DNA of 64,000 nucleotides. Origin: Ignatzschineria sp. (GTDB taxonomy: Bacteria; Pseudomonadota; Gammaproteobacteria; Cardiobacteriales; Wohlfahrtiimonadaceae). Shown here in pieces: positions 8,999-16,930 of the stretch. The notes under the pieces were generated by a model. That model had not been told where the DNA came from. It saw only the letters and a list, made by a program, of their open reading frames with translations, and did no database searches. How positions within the stretch are numbered: position 1 is the stretch's first letter; every line of letters starts with the position of its first letter. The translations under genes and the position numbers were made by a program. The stretch spans positions 28,718 to 92,717 of the forward strand of contig JASLFU010000033.1 of NCBI GenBank assembly GCA_030150405.1. The letters run 5' to 3'.

Positions 8999-9793
8999 TT
9001 ATACTGCAACCTCAGCCCGAATGGTGGGGTGATGCTCATAATTTTTGATCTCAAAATCCTCATATTTAAAATCAAAAATATCTTTAGTGGGATTATGAAT
9101 AACTAATTGCGGGAGTGCTTTAGGCTCTCGAGAAAGTTGAAGATCTGTCTGTTCTAAGTGATTGCTATAGAGGTGGCAATCTCCCCCCGTCCAGATAAAA
9201 TCGCCCACTTCCAAATCGCAAACTTGTGCAATCATATGGGTTAAAAGCGAATAGCTTGCAATATTAAAGGGTACACCAAGAAAGATATCTGCTGAGCGTT
9301 GATAGAGTTGGCAGGAGAGCTTTCCATCTGCAACATAAAATTGAAAGAGAAGATGGCAGGGCGGGAGCGCCATATTCTCAAGCTCCCCAACATTCCAAGC
9401 GCTTACGAGTAAACGGCGGGAATCGGGGTTTGTTTTAATATCATGAATAAGGTTGCTAATCTGATCGACAGTCTCGCCATCCGCCTTTGGCCAGCTTCGC
9501 CATTGGCTACCATAAACAGGACCGAGGTTGCCCTCTTCATCGGCCCATTCATTCCAGATCCTTACCCCATTATCCTGCAGGTAGCGAATATTGGTATCGC
9601 CACTTAAAAACCAGAGAAGCTCATGAATAATAGAACGCAAATGTAGGCGTTTAGTGGTCACAAGAGGAAAACCTTCCTGTAAGTTAAAGCGCATCTGATG
9701 GCCAAAAATAGAGTAAGTCCCTGTGCCGGTACGGTCATCTTTATAAGTGCCTTCGGTACGAACTTTGCGCATTAAATCAAGATACTGTTTCAT
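8999..9793 (-). CDS. thyA: thymidylate synthase
   Basis: ThyA makes dTMP from dUMP using methylene-tetrahydrofolate. The start is set at 9793 (MKQYLDLMRKVRTEGTYK) because this gives the usual 264 residues and GAGG lies 5 bases upstream; the open frame to 9853 would overlap lgt. Recognisable are DRTGTGTYSIFG near the N-terminus, the active-site Cys motif ALPPCHLLFQFYV, QRSADIFLGVPFNIASY and the C-terminal FEIKNYEHHPTIRAEVAV. lgt lies 16 bases upstream on the same strand; this lgt-thyA order is common in gammaproteobacteria. Confidence 0.98.
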   Translation of the reverse strand: MKQYLDLMRKVRTEGTYKDDRTGTGTYSIFGHQMRFNLQEGFPLVTTKRLHLRSIIHELLWFLSGDTNIRYLQDNGVRIWNEWADEEGNLGPVYGSQWRSWPKADGETVDQISNLIHDIKTNPDSRRLLVSAWNVGELENMALPPCHLLFQFYVADGKLSCQLYQRSADIFLGVPFNIASYSLLTHMIAQVCDLEVGDFIWTGGDCHLYSNHLEQTDLQLSREPKALPQLVIHNPTKDIFDFKYEDFEIKNYEHHPTIRAEVAV

Positions 9794-9809
9794 AAAAGCC
9801 TCGACTGAT

Positions 9810-10622
9810 TTATGACTGTTTTTGATATGAACGAATAAGGAGATATCCGCCAATAAGAATCATCGGGATACAGAGTAACATGCCTTGCGTTAGCCAGTTG
9901 CCTGCAAGATAACCAATATGGGCATCAGGTTCGCGGAAAAATTCTACAATAAAACGAAAGCCACCATACCCTAAAAGAAAGATACCCGATGCTGCCGCGC
10001 GGGGACGGGGCTTAGCGGTGAAGACCCATAAAATTATAAAGAGGAGTAAGCCTTCTGTAAATGCCTCATAGAGTTGAGATGGATGTCGGTAGAGTTCAAG
10101 GCGATCAAATTCGAAGAGGAAGCCCCAACTCTGATCGGTCGGTTTTCCCCATAACTCACCATTGATGAAATTCCCGAGCCGACCAAAAAAGAGGCCAAGA
10201 GGAATAAGAGGGGCGATGAAGTCGGTAAATTCCCAGAAAGTCTTTTGATATGATTTTGCTAAGAAGAAGCTCGCAACAAGAACCCCGATCAAGCCTCCAT
10301 GAAAGCTCATTCCCGCCCATTCAATGCTATTGCCTGTCCAGCCAATAATGGAGAGGGGATTATGGATAAAGGTTCCAAAATCATAAAAAAGGGTGTAACC
10401 GATCCGTCCCCCTAAAATGGCTCCTAAAAAGAGGTAAAAAGCCATGTCGCTGACTTGCGCTGGCGTCCAGCCTGAGTTAGGTTTTTTAGCGCGATAACTT
10501 CCTAAGAGCACAGCAAGCCCAAGCGCAACGAGATACATTAAGGCATACCAGCGTAGCGCAAGGGGACCAATCTCAAAGATAATAGGGTCAATCTTAGGTT
10601 CGAAAAAGAGCGAATGGGCCAT
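9810..10622 (-). CDS. lgt: prolipoprotein diacylglyceryl transferase
   Basis: Lgt attaches diacylglycerol to the lipobox Cys of prolipoproteins in the inner membrane. The signature FGRLGNFINGELWGK and the YGGFRFIVEFFREPD segment are clear, with about seven hydrophobic helices. I choose the ATG at 10622 (MAHSLFFEPK), 8 bases after AAGGAA, over the TTG at 10628. Length is 270, typical. A terminator at 10645 separates it from dsbA upstream, so lgt-thyA-rnhA-dnaQ is probably its own unit. Its substrate here would include BamC (50884), and Lnt is at 30117. Confidence 0.97.
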   Translation of the reverse strand: MAHSLFFEPKIDPIIFEIGPLALRWYALMYLVALGLAVLLGSYRAKKPNSGWTPAQVSDMAFYLFLGAILGGRIGYTLFYDFGTFIHNPLSIIGWTGNSIEWAGMSFHGGLIGVLVASFFLAKSYQKTFWEFTDFIAPLIPLGLFFGRLGNFINGELWGKPTDQSWGFLFEFDRLELYRHPSQLYEAFTEGLLLFIILWVFTAKPRPRAAASGIFLLGYGGFRFIVEFFREPDAHIGYLAGNWLTQGMLLCIPMILIGGYLLIRSYQKQS

Positions 10623-10644
10623 AGGCAAATTTCCTTAACAATTA

Positions 10645-10675
10645 ATAAAAAAGGGCTACACTTGAGCCCTTTTAA
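10645..10675 (-). terminator. terminator downstream of dsbA
   Basis: Read on the minus strand, AAAAGGGCT and AGCCCTTTT form a stem around a 7-base loop followed by TTATT. It lies between the dsbA stop and the lgt start. Confidence 0.75.
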
Positions 10676-10694
10676 TCATAGATGAAGAGGAGAA

Positions 10695-11453
10695 TTAGTT
10701 CTGCTCTTCTTGAGTTTTTTGTTTTTCTTCAGCTTCTGCTTGAGCGGATTCTTCGGGCAGATTCGTATCTTCATCAATATTATCAGAGAGATTGCGTTCT
10801 GCTTTAATGGTGTGGATTAACTCATCAACGGTCAGCATGATCTTCTCATAAGGAGAGACCGCTTCTGGACGAGCTTGAGCCGATTGAGCATCAACCGTAT
10901 AGCGCCCATCCACAATTACAACGGGTGTGTAAGGGATACGATATTGTTCCATTAAGAGCGTATTCGCTCTATTAAATGAGCTTTTCGCAGAGAAGGAATT
11001 CCAGGCTTTTAAGAAGCGCTCTTCATCAATTCCGATGCTGCCCATAAATTTTGCGATCTGTTTTTCATTGATAAAACGCTTACGATCTTTGTGAATGGCA
11101 TCAAAAAAAGCTTGGTGACCTTTATCTAGCGCATTCATTGCTTCTAGTGCATAAAAAGTTTTTGCATAGAGTTCCCATAAACCATTGCCCGAAGCGGCAA
11201 GACGCAGGGTTTTGATGCTTTCATCAGATTTAGTGGCTTCATCCCACTGATGGAAATAGGGCTCAAAATCATTACAAGCAGGGCAGGCGTAAGAGAATAC
11301 CTCGATCACTTCGATAACATTGTCGTCACCTGAAATGGGGGAGACACGCTCAGGCAGTTCATTATAATAATTGCCAGCTGCAAAAGCAGAGCCGAAAGCG
11401 GTTGCGGCTATGAGCCCAAGAGTGGCCATTTTTTTGGTAAGGCGTGTAAGCAT
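10695..11453 (-). CDS. dsbA: periplasmic thiol:disulfide oxidoreductase, DsbA family, with acidic tail
   Basis: This protein introduces disulfides into exported proteins. The signal peptide ends near residue 26 (GSAFA). The active site CPAC is at 57-60 in FSYACPACNDFEPY; E. coli DsbA has CPHC, and the middle residue differs. The cis-Pro loop is IPYTPVVIVDGRY. The 252-residue chain is longer than E. coli DsbA (208) because of about 40 C-terminal residues rich in Glu, Asp and Gln. It lies directly downstream of cytochrome c4, a pairing also seen in pseudomonads, though a strong terminator stands between them. Confidence 0.92.
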   Translation of the reverse strand: MLTRLTKKMATLGLIAATAFGSAFAAGNYYNELPERVSPISGDDNVIEVIEVFSYACPACNDFEPYFHQWDEATKSDESIKTLRLAASGNGLWELYAKTFYALEAMNALDKGHQAFFDAIHKDRKRFINEKQIAKFMGSIGIDEERFLKAWNSFSAKSSFNRANTLLMEQYRIPYTPVVIVDGRYTVDAQSAQARPEAVSPYEKIMLTVDELIHTIKAERNLSDNIDEDTNLPEESAQAEAEEKQKTQEEQN

Positions 11454-11480
11454 AAAATATTTTCTCCGTTTTTTAGAAAT

Positions 11481-11528
11481 AAAAAAGCTGACTACTTCTC
11501 TGCTAAAAATAGCAGAAGAGCAGTCAGC
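11481..11528 (-). terminator. long-stem terminator between cytochrome c4 and dsbA
   Basis: On the minus strand GCTGACTGCTCTTCTGCT pairs with AGCAGAGAAGTAGTCAGC across ATTTTT, with two mismatched positions, and then TTTTTTATTTC. The stem is about 18 bp, unusually long for this window. Confidence 0.88.
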
Positions 11529-11542
11529 GTGCTATCTATTTA

Positions 11543-12184
11543 TTACGGTTGTAAACCTTGGATATATGAAGATACTGCTTTAATCTCTTCATCTGAGAGG
11601 CGCTCTGCAATATCGCGCATCATACGTGCAGGGTCATTGCTACGCTCACCTGTTTTAAAGCGGTTAAGCTGTTTTTCAGTGTAGTAAGCGTGTTGTCCTG
11701 CTAATTGCGGATAGTTTGCAGGGGCATTCCCTAAGCCAGTAGGGCTATGGCAGGCAGCACAAGCAGGGATATTACGCTCAATATCACCACCACGATAGAT
11801 CTGCTCACCACGGATCGCTAGTTTTTCATCTGCAACAGCATAATCGATCTCTTGTTGAGAGAAGTAAGCCGCTAAATCTGCAATATCTTGCTCAGAAAGT
11901 TTATCTGCCTCAACGCTCATCTCGGCATCAAAACGTAAGCCCTCATCTGGATTGCTATATGAGCGTTTGAACTCATAAAGTTGAGTGCGGATATATTTTT
12001 CATGCTGGCCCGCAAGTTTTGGATAGAGATCATTTGTGCTTACGCCTGCTTCACCGTGACAAGATACACAGGTCTCAGCAAGTTTTTTGCCCGCTTCAAT
12101 ATCGGGAACAATCTCATTTGCGTGAGCATTTGTAAGCATAAGAGTTAAGCCAAGGCCAATTAAAGCTTTATAATTAAAACGCAC
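11543..12184 (-). CDS. dihaem cytochrome c4
   Basis: Cytochrome c4 is a periplasmic electron carrier of the respiratory chain, usually donating to terminal oxidases. The 213-residue precursor has a signal peptide (cleavage near AHA, residue 22) and two CxxCH haem sites, CVSCHGE at 39-43 and CAACHSP at 142-146. The two halves look alike (YPKLAGQHEKYIRTQL versus YPQLAGQHAYYTEKQL), the internal duplication typical of c4. Candidate axial Met residues are in AEMS and in ARMMRDIAERLSDEE. It is the first gene of its strand block; the promoter must lie in 12185-12600. Confidence 0.93.
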   Translation of the reverse strand: MRFNYKALIGLGLTLMLTNAHANEIVPDIEAGKKLAETCVSCHGEAGVSTNDLYPKLAGQHEKYIRTQLYEFKRSYSNPDEGLRFDAEMSVEADKLSEQDIADLAAYFSQQEIDYAVADEKLAIRGEQIYRGGDIERNIPACAACHSPTGLGNAPANYPQLAGQHAYYTEKQLNRFKTGERSNDPARMMRDIAERLSDEEIKAVSSYIQGLQP

Positions 12185-12607
12185 AGCAGTTTACTCTCCT
12201 AAAAATGGGTTGTTTATCTGTTGTAGGTTACACGAAGCAGAAGGCTCTGTATAACCTAGCTAATAATTAAATAATAAGTCCCTTAAGGTGAGCGCCCATC
12301 TAACTAATCGGGCCTTAGCTCAGCTTAAGTGGCTAAATTAAAATAACTGTAAAGTAAAAGATTTCACTATTCTAATATAATTTTAAATAAATATGTAGTA
12401 GAAGAGCGAAAGAAGTTTGCTTAGATCAAGAAAAGCTAAAGTTACCCTCTATTTTAGAAGAGAGATAGGAGGTGCTTAAGATAAAGCGCGGGATAAAATA
12501 AAAGGCTCTATTCCTTGCATAGATTAATCTATATATTTTCTGCTGAGATGGTTTATAATAACGACTTTTAACGTGAATGCATGTAGAGATAAGGAGTGGT
12601 AAGTTCG
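12185..12607. other. divergent intergenic region between cytochrome c4 and thrS
   Basis: This AT-rich stretch of about 420 bases carries no convincing ORF. It contains two small tandem stem-loops: GCCC 12294-12297 with GGGC 12310-12313, and TTAGC 12315-12319 with GCTAA 12332-12336. The bases 12310-12325 read like the 5' end of a tRNA-Ala. A TATAAT at 12554-12559 is a plausible -10 for thrS, without a good -35. E. coli thrS has a tRNA-mimicking operator in its leader; I could not establish an equivalent fold here. Confidence 0.6.
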
Positions 12608-14527
12608 ATGCCCATTATTACATTGCCAGATGGTAGCACGCGTGAATATGAAAGCGCGGTAACGGGATTTGATGTCGTCAATAGTATTGGCCCAGGTTTA
12701 GCAAAAGCGGCTGTGGGTATTATCGTAAATGGAGAGCAGAAAGATCTTAGCTTTACGATTACCGAAGATGTTGAGTTTCGTGTGTTAACTACCCGGGATG
12801 AAGAGGGCCTCGATATTGCGCGGCATACTTTAGCGGCGCAAGTTTTAGCTCGTGCAGTAAAAGATCTCTACCCTAATGCAAAGCTCGCTATCGGACCGAC
12901 TATTGAGCATGGTTTCTATTATGATGTGGATTTTGAAGAGCCCATTGTGCCTGAGGATCTTCCAGCCATTGATGCACGTATGCGGGAGATCTTAAAAGAA
13001 GATCTTGAAGTCACTCGAGAGATGTGGCCCCGGCAAGAGGCGATCGACTACTTTCTAAAGAAAGGGGAGATCTATAAGGCGGATATTATTGAGCGTGCCC
13101 CTGCAGAGCAGAAAGAGATTTCGCTCTATCGCCAGGGGAATAATGGGGAAGATATCTTTATGGACTTATGCTTAGGTCCTCATCTTCCCAATGTTAATCG
13201 TGGAAAGTTGGCTTTTTCGTTAACCAATATTGCTGGAGCTTATTGGCGTGGGGACTCTAATAATAAGATGCTTACCCGTATCTATGCGGTGGCATTTCCT
13301 ACGCAAAAAGAGCTTGATGAACATTTAGAGCGAGTAAAAGAGGCCGAGAAGCGTGATCACCGCCGGATTGGACGTGTGCAAAATCTTTTCCATCTGCAAG
13401 AAGAAGCGCCAGGAATGGTCTTCTGGCATCCTAAAGGATGGGCTATTTGGCAGGTGATTGAGCAATATATGCGTCGACGCCAAAAAGAGGAGGGGTATCA
13501 AGAGATTCGTACACCTTTGGTGATGGATCGTACTCTTTGGGAGCGCTCAGGGCATTGGGATAACTACAAAGAGAATATGTTTACCACTTCATCGGAAAAT
13601 CGTGATTATGCAGTGAAGCCGATGAACTGTCCTTGTCATATTGAGGTATTTAATCACGGACTTCATTCTTATCGTGATTTGCCTATGCGCTTAGCAGAAT
13701 TTGGATCATGCCATAGGAATGAGCCTTCAGGGGCGCTACATGGATTAATGCGAGTCCGTGGATTTGTGCAAGATGATGCGCATATCTTCTGCCGAGATGA
13801 CCAGATCGTCGATGAAGTAGAACGTTTCCATAACTTTGCTATGAGCGTTTATAAAGACTTTGGTTTCGATAATATTGAAATTAAACTCTCTCTTCGCCCA
13901 GAGCAGAGAGCGGGAGAAGATTGGGTTTGGGATAGGGCAGAGTCAGGCTTACGGACGGCTCTTAACTCAGCCGGTATTACTTGGGAAGAGCTTGAGGGTG
14001 AAGGGGCGTTTTATGGTCCTAAGGTTGAGTATCATATTAAAGATGCTATTGGCCGCTCGTGGCAGGTGGGGACGATTCAGCTAGATTTTGTTCTTCCTGA
14101 ACGATTAGGTGCAACCTTTGTGGATGAAGATAATACGCGTAAGATGCCAGTGATGTTGCACCGAGCAATCTTAGGATCGTTTGAGCGATTTATCGGGATT
14201 TTGATCGAACATCACGCAGGATCAATGCCTACTTGGTTAGCCCCCGAGCAGGTAACAGTTTTAACCATTACCGATGGGCAGCAGGAATATGCTGAAAAAG
14301 TTGCAAAAGAGCTGAAAAAACATAATATAAGAGCGAAGACAGATCTTAGAAATGAGAAGATTGGCTATAAGATCCGGGAAGCAACAATCTCTCGTATCCC
14401 CTACATTTTAGTAGTTGGACGCCGGGAGATGGAGATGGGCTTAGTGGCTGTAAGAACCCGTGAAGGGCAGGACCTTAGCACAATGGAGCTCAGTCAATTT
14501 ATCGAATTAATTAAGAAAGAGCTGTAG
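12608..14527 (+). CDS. thrS: threonyl-tRNA synthetase
   Basis: ThrRS charges tRNA-Thr and edits mischarged Ser. Start chosen at ATG 12608 (MPIITLPDGS); the in-frame GTG at 12596 overlaps the ribosome-binding AAGGAG. The 639 residues contain an N-terminal TGS domain (about 1-60), the editing domain with its HFY segment (HGFYYDVDF), the class II core with zinc ligands in MNCPCHIEVF, the class II motif 2 around FGSCHRNEPSGALHGLMRVRGF, a late zinc-ligand/motif 3 region HRAILGSFERFIGILIEHH, and a C-terminal anticodon-binding domain. It heads the thrS-infC-rpmI-rplT translation operon. Confidence 0.98.
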   Translation: MPIITLPDGSTREYESAVTGFDVVNSIGPGLAKAAVGIIVNGEQKDLSFTITEDVEFRVLTTRDEEGLDIARHTLAAQVLARAVKDLYPNAKLAIGPTIEHGFYYDVDFEEPIVPEDLPAIDARMREILKEDLEVTREMWPRQEAIDYFLKKGEIYKADIIERAPAEQKEISLYRQGNNGEDIFMDLCLGPHLPNVNRGKLAFSLTNIAGAYWRGDSNNKMLTRIYAVAFPTQKELDEHLERVKEAEKRDHRRIGRVQNLFHLQEEAPGMVFWHPKGWAIWQVIEQYMRRRQKEEGYQEIRTPLVMDRTLWERSGHWDNYKENMFTTSSENRDYAVKPMNCPCHIEVFNHGLHSYRDLPMRLAEFGSCHRNEPSGALHGLMRVRGFVQDDAHIFCRDDQIVDEVERFHNFAMSVYKDFGFDNIEIKLSLRPEQRAGEDWVWDRAESGLRTALNSAGITWEELEGEGAFYGPKVEYHIKDAIGRSWQVGTIQLDFVLPERLGATFVDEDNTRKMPVMLHRAILGSFERFIGILIEHHAGSMPTWLAPEQVTVLTITDGQQEYAEKVAKELKKHNIRAKTDLRNEKIGYKIREATISRIPYILVVGRREMEMGLVAVRTREGQDLSTMELSQFIELIKKEL

Positions 14528-14638
14528 TTCACTAAAACGATCAATAAGTGCTACAGTTTGATAACTGCAAAATTTAATTTTCGATCGTTCATCGATCAAA
14601 TATATTTAGAGCAAATTTAACTATAGGAGAGACAAGCT

Positions 14639-15160
14639 ATTAGTAATCAATACGAACACCGCATCAACGAACAGATTTCTGTTAAAGAGGTCCGCCTCAT
14701 TTCTGAAGATGGGGAGCAAAAAGGTATTGTTTCGCTTGATGAGGCTTTAGATTTAGCTTATAATGCCGAGCTTGATTTGGTTGAGGTTTCCCCAAATGCT
14801 AAGCCCCCTGTATGCCGCATCATGAATTACGGTAAATTCCGTTATGAGCAGCAAAAACGGGCGGATGAGGCACGTAAGAAACAGAAACAGACTCAAGTAA
14901 AAGAAGTAAAATTCCGTCCTGCGACGGATGAAGGGGATTATCAGGTAAAACTACGCAACCTGATACGTTTCCTAAAAGATGGTGATAAAGCCAAAGTTAC
15001 GATGCGTTTTAGAGGTCGTGAAATGGCTCACCAAGATTTAGGTAGAGACTTACTCATGCGTGTTGAAGAGGATCTACGGGAATACGGTGTCGTTGAGCAA
15101 CGTCCAAAATTGGAAGGTCGCCAAATGATCATGGTATTAGCCCCCGTTAAATCTTCTTAG
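14639..15160 (+). CDS. infC: translation initiation factor IF-3, ATT start codon
   Basis: IF-3 discriminates initiator tRNA and start codons and prevents premature 30S-50S joining. A frame counted from common starts begins only at 14777 and lacks the N-terminal domain. Reading upstream in the same frame gives an uninterrupted extension to ATT at 14639, translating as (M)SNQYEHRINEQISVKEVR, which matches IF-3 N-termini. AGGAGAG at 14625-14631 lies 7 bases before the ATT. The full protein is 173 residues, normal for IF-3, ending in RQMIMVLAPVKSS. The AUU start is the known basis of IF-3 autoregulation in E. coli. Confidence 0.96.
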   Translation: MSNQYEHRINEQISVKEVRLISEDGEQKGIVSLDEALDLAYNAELDLVEVSPNAKPPVCRIMNYGKFRYEQQKRADEARKKQKQTQVKEVKFRPATDEGDYQVKLRNLIRFLKDGDKAKVTMRFRGREMAHQDLGRDLLMRVEEDLREYGVVEQRPKLEGRQMIMVLAPVKSS

Positions 15161-15216
15161 ATTAATGGTAGCTCTACACATATTTTATTAATATTGTTAA
15201 ATGCGAGTGGATTAAA

Positions 15217-15414
15217 ATGCCAAAATTAAAAACAAATAGTGGTGCTAAAAAGCGTTTCCGCAAAAATGCAAGTGGGAGCTTTAAACGTCACTCTTCTCAC
15301 CGTAGTCATATTCTTACTAAGAAATCTACAAAACGTAAGAGACATCTCCGTAAAGAGGCCGTGATCTCAAAAGCAGATCATAAGTCAGTACAACAAATGT
15401 TGCCTTACGCATAA
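15217..15414 (+). CDS. rpmI: 50S ribosomal protein L35
   Basis: L35 is a small basic protein of the large ribosomal subunit. The 65 residues start MPKLKTNSGAKKRF and contain HRSHILTKKSTKRKRHLR, unmistakable L35 sequence. It lies 56 bases after infC and 20 before rplT, the conserved order. In E. coli, L20 represses rpmI and rplT translation through an RNA pseudoknot in this leader; the infC-rpmI gap here is short and I could not confirm an equivalent fold. Confidence 0.98.
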   Translation: MPKLKTNSGAKKRFRKNASGSFKRHSSHRSHILTKKSTKRKRHLRKEAVISKADHKSVQQMLPYA

Positions 15415-15434
15415 ATATCTAGGAGAAATGAATT

Positions 15435-15791
15435 ATGGCAAGAGTTAAACGTGGGACGATTACAAAAGCACGTCACAAAAAGATCTTAAAAAAGGCAAAA
15501 GGTTATTATGGCGCACGTTCGCGCTCGGTAACTGTAGCGAACCAAGCGGTTTATAAAGCGGGGCAATATGCATACCGTGACCGCCGTCAGCGCAAAAGAG
15601 ATTTCCGTTCTCTTTGGATTGTACGTATCAATGCTGCAGCGCGTGAATTTGGTCTCTCATACAGCCGTTTCATCAATGGCTTAAAGAAAGCAAATATTGA
15701 GATCGACCGTAAAGTGCTAGCAGATATGGCTGTTCATGATATTGATGCTTTTGGAGCATTAGCTGAGCAAGCTAAATCAGCTTTAGCGTAA
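15435..15791 (+). CDS. rplT: 50S ribosomal protein L20
   Basis: L20 is an early 50S assembly protein binding 23S rRNA. The 118 residues have the basic N-terminal extension MARVKRGTITKARHKKILKKAKG and the conserved core RDRRQRKRDFRSLWIVRINAAAREFGLSYS. AGGAGAAATGAATT precedes the ATG. It is the last gene before the terminator at 15816 and is co-transcribed with thrS, infC and rpmI. Confidence 0.98.
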   Translation: MARVKRGTITKARHKKILKKAKGYYGARSRSVTVANQAVYKAGQYAYRDRRQRKRDFRSLWIVRINAAAREFGLSYSRFINGLKKANIEIDRKVLADMAVHDIDAFGALAEQAKSALA

Positions 15792-15815
15792 AATCTCTTA
15801 GAGATTAAAGAACAG

Positions 15816-15858
15816 AAAGGGAAAAGTGGCTAGCGCGGCTTCTTTTCCCTTTTTTATT
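15816..15858 (+). terminator. terminator between rplT and pheS
   Basis: AAAGGGAAAAG at 15816-15826 pairs with CTTTTCCCTTT at 15842-15852, followed by TTTATTT. It separates the ribosomal-protein operon from pheST-ihfA. It may act as an attenuator, but no clear leader peptide precedes the stem. Confidence 0.85.
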
Positions 15859-15893
15859 TGTAGAAAATGACAATCAGAATAATAGGTAGATGA

Positions 15894-16907
15894 ATGAGTC
15901 TAGAAAAAATTCTTGAGACTGCTCTCGGAGAGATTCACCAGGCAGATAATTTGCAGTCCATTGAAGAGATCCGCGTGACCTATTTTGGTCGTAAAGGTGA
16001 AATTAGCGCTCTTATGGCGGGTTTAGGTAAATTGCCGCCGGAGGAGAGAAAATCCCAGGGAGCTGCAATTAATAAGGTTCGTACAGAAGTGATGCAGCGC
16101 TTAGAGGAGAAAAAGCAGGCGCTAGAAGCGGCTGAGCTCCACGCAAAACTGATGGCGGAGACTGTTGATGTGACGCAGCCAGGGCGAGATGCAGAAGTTG
16201 GGACACTACACCCCATTACTCGCACACTTATGCGTATTCATGAGTTTTTCGCCTCTGTGGGTTTTGATATTGTGGAAGGCCCTGAGATTGAGAGTGACTT
16301 TTATAACTTTGAAGCACTGAATATCCCCGAGCACCATCCTGCGCGAGCGATGTTTGATACCTTCTATTTTGATGATCATATGTTGCTTCGCACACATACG
16401 TCAAATACTCAGATTCATGTGATGGAGGAGCAAAAGCCCCCGATTCAGATGATCGGCTATGGCCGGGTTTATCGTTGTGATTCTGATGTGACTCATAGTC
16501 CGATGTTCCATCAGGTTGAGGGTTTAGTGGTTAATAAAGATGTTACTTTTGCTAGCCTTAAGGGGATCTTAACGGAGTTTATGCAGAAGTTTTTTGAGCG
16601 TGATCTTAAGCTTCGCTTTAGACCTTCATTTTTCCCTTTCACCGAGCCTTCGGCAGAGGTGGATATTGAGTGTGTTATTTGTGATGGCGATGGTTGCCGT
16701 GTTTGCCAAAATACCGGCTGGCTCGAAGTTCTTGGCTGCGGGATGATTCATCCTAATGTCTTTAAAGCTGTAAATATTGATCCAGAAGAGTTCCAAGGTT
16801 ATGCCTTTGGTATGGGAATCGAGCGTTTAGCGATGCTTCGTTATGGCGTGAATGACCTTCGTCTCTTCTATCAAAATGATATGAACTTCCTCTCACAATT
16901 TAGATAA
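15894..16907 (+). CDS. pheS: phenylalanyl-tRNA synthetase alpha subunit
   Basis: PheS is the catalytic subunit of the alpha2-beta2 PheRS that charges tRNA-Phe. The 337-residue protein has an N-terminal coiled-coil region (about 1-90, rich in Glu, Lys and Ala) and a class II catalytic core. Motif 2 is near VYRCDSDVTHSPMFHQVEGL, the family motif is FFPFTEPSAEVDIEC, and motif 3 is GFAFGMGIERLAMLRYG-like (YAFGMGIERLAML). A cysteine-rich stretch ECVICDGDGCRVCQNTGWLEV is typical of proteobacterial PheS. pheT follows after 23 bases. The cognate tRNA-Phe is also in this window (28668). Confidence 0.98.
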   Translation: MSLEKILETALGEIHQADNLQSIEEIRVTYFGRKGEISALMAGLGKLPPEERKSQGAAINKVRTEVMQRLEEKKQALEAAELHAKLMAETVDVTQPGRDAEVGTLHPITRTLMRIHEFFASVGFDIVEGPEIESDFYNFEALNIPEHHPARAMFDTFYFDDHMLLRTHTSNTQIHVMEEQKPPIQMIGYGRVYRCDSDVTHSPMFHQVEGLVVNKDVTFASLKGILTEFMQKFFERDLKLRFRPSFFPFTEPSAEVDIECVICDGDGCRVCQNTGWLEVLGCGMIHPNVFKAVNIDPEEFQGYAFGMGIERLAMLRYGVNDLRLFYQNDMNFLSQFR

Positions 16908-16930
16908 ATAACCTCTTTAAAGTAGATATT

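Noticed and set aside
12596..12607. GTG start of thrS at 12596
   Set aside because: It lies on the ribosome-binding site; ATG 12608 gives the conserved N-terminus.
12541..12607. Possible tRNA-Thr-like operator in the thrS leader
   Set aside because: A CGT triplet and short pairing are present near 12572, but I could not build a convincing anticodon-arm mimic.
14639..15160. Internal IF-3 start at 14777
   Set aside because: It would remove the N-terminal domain; the upstream frame is open and conserved.
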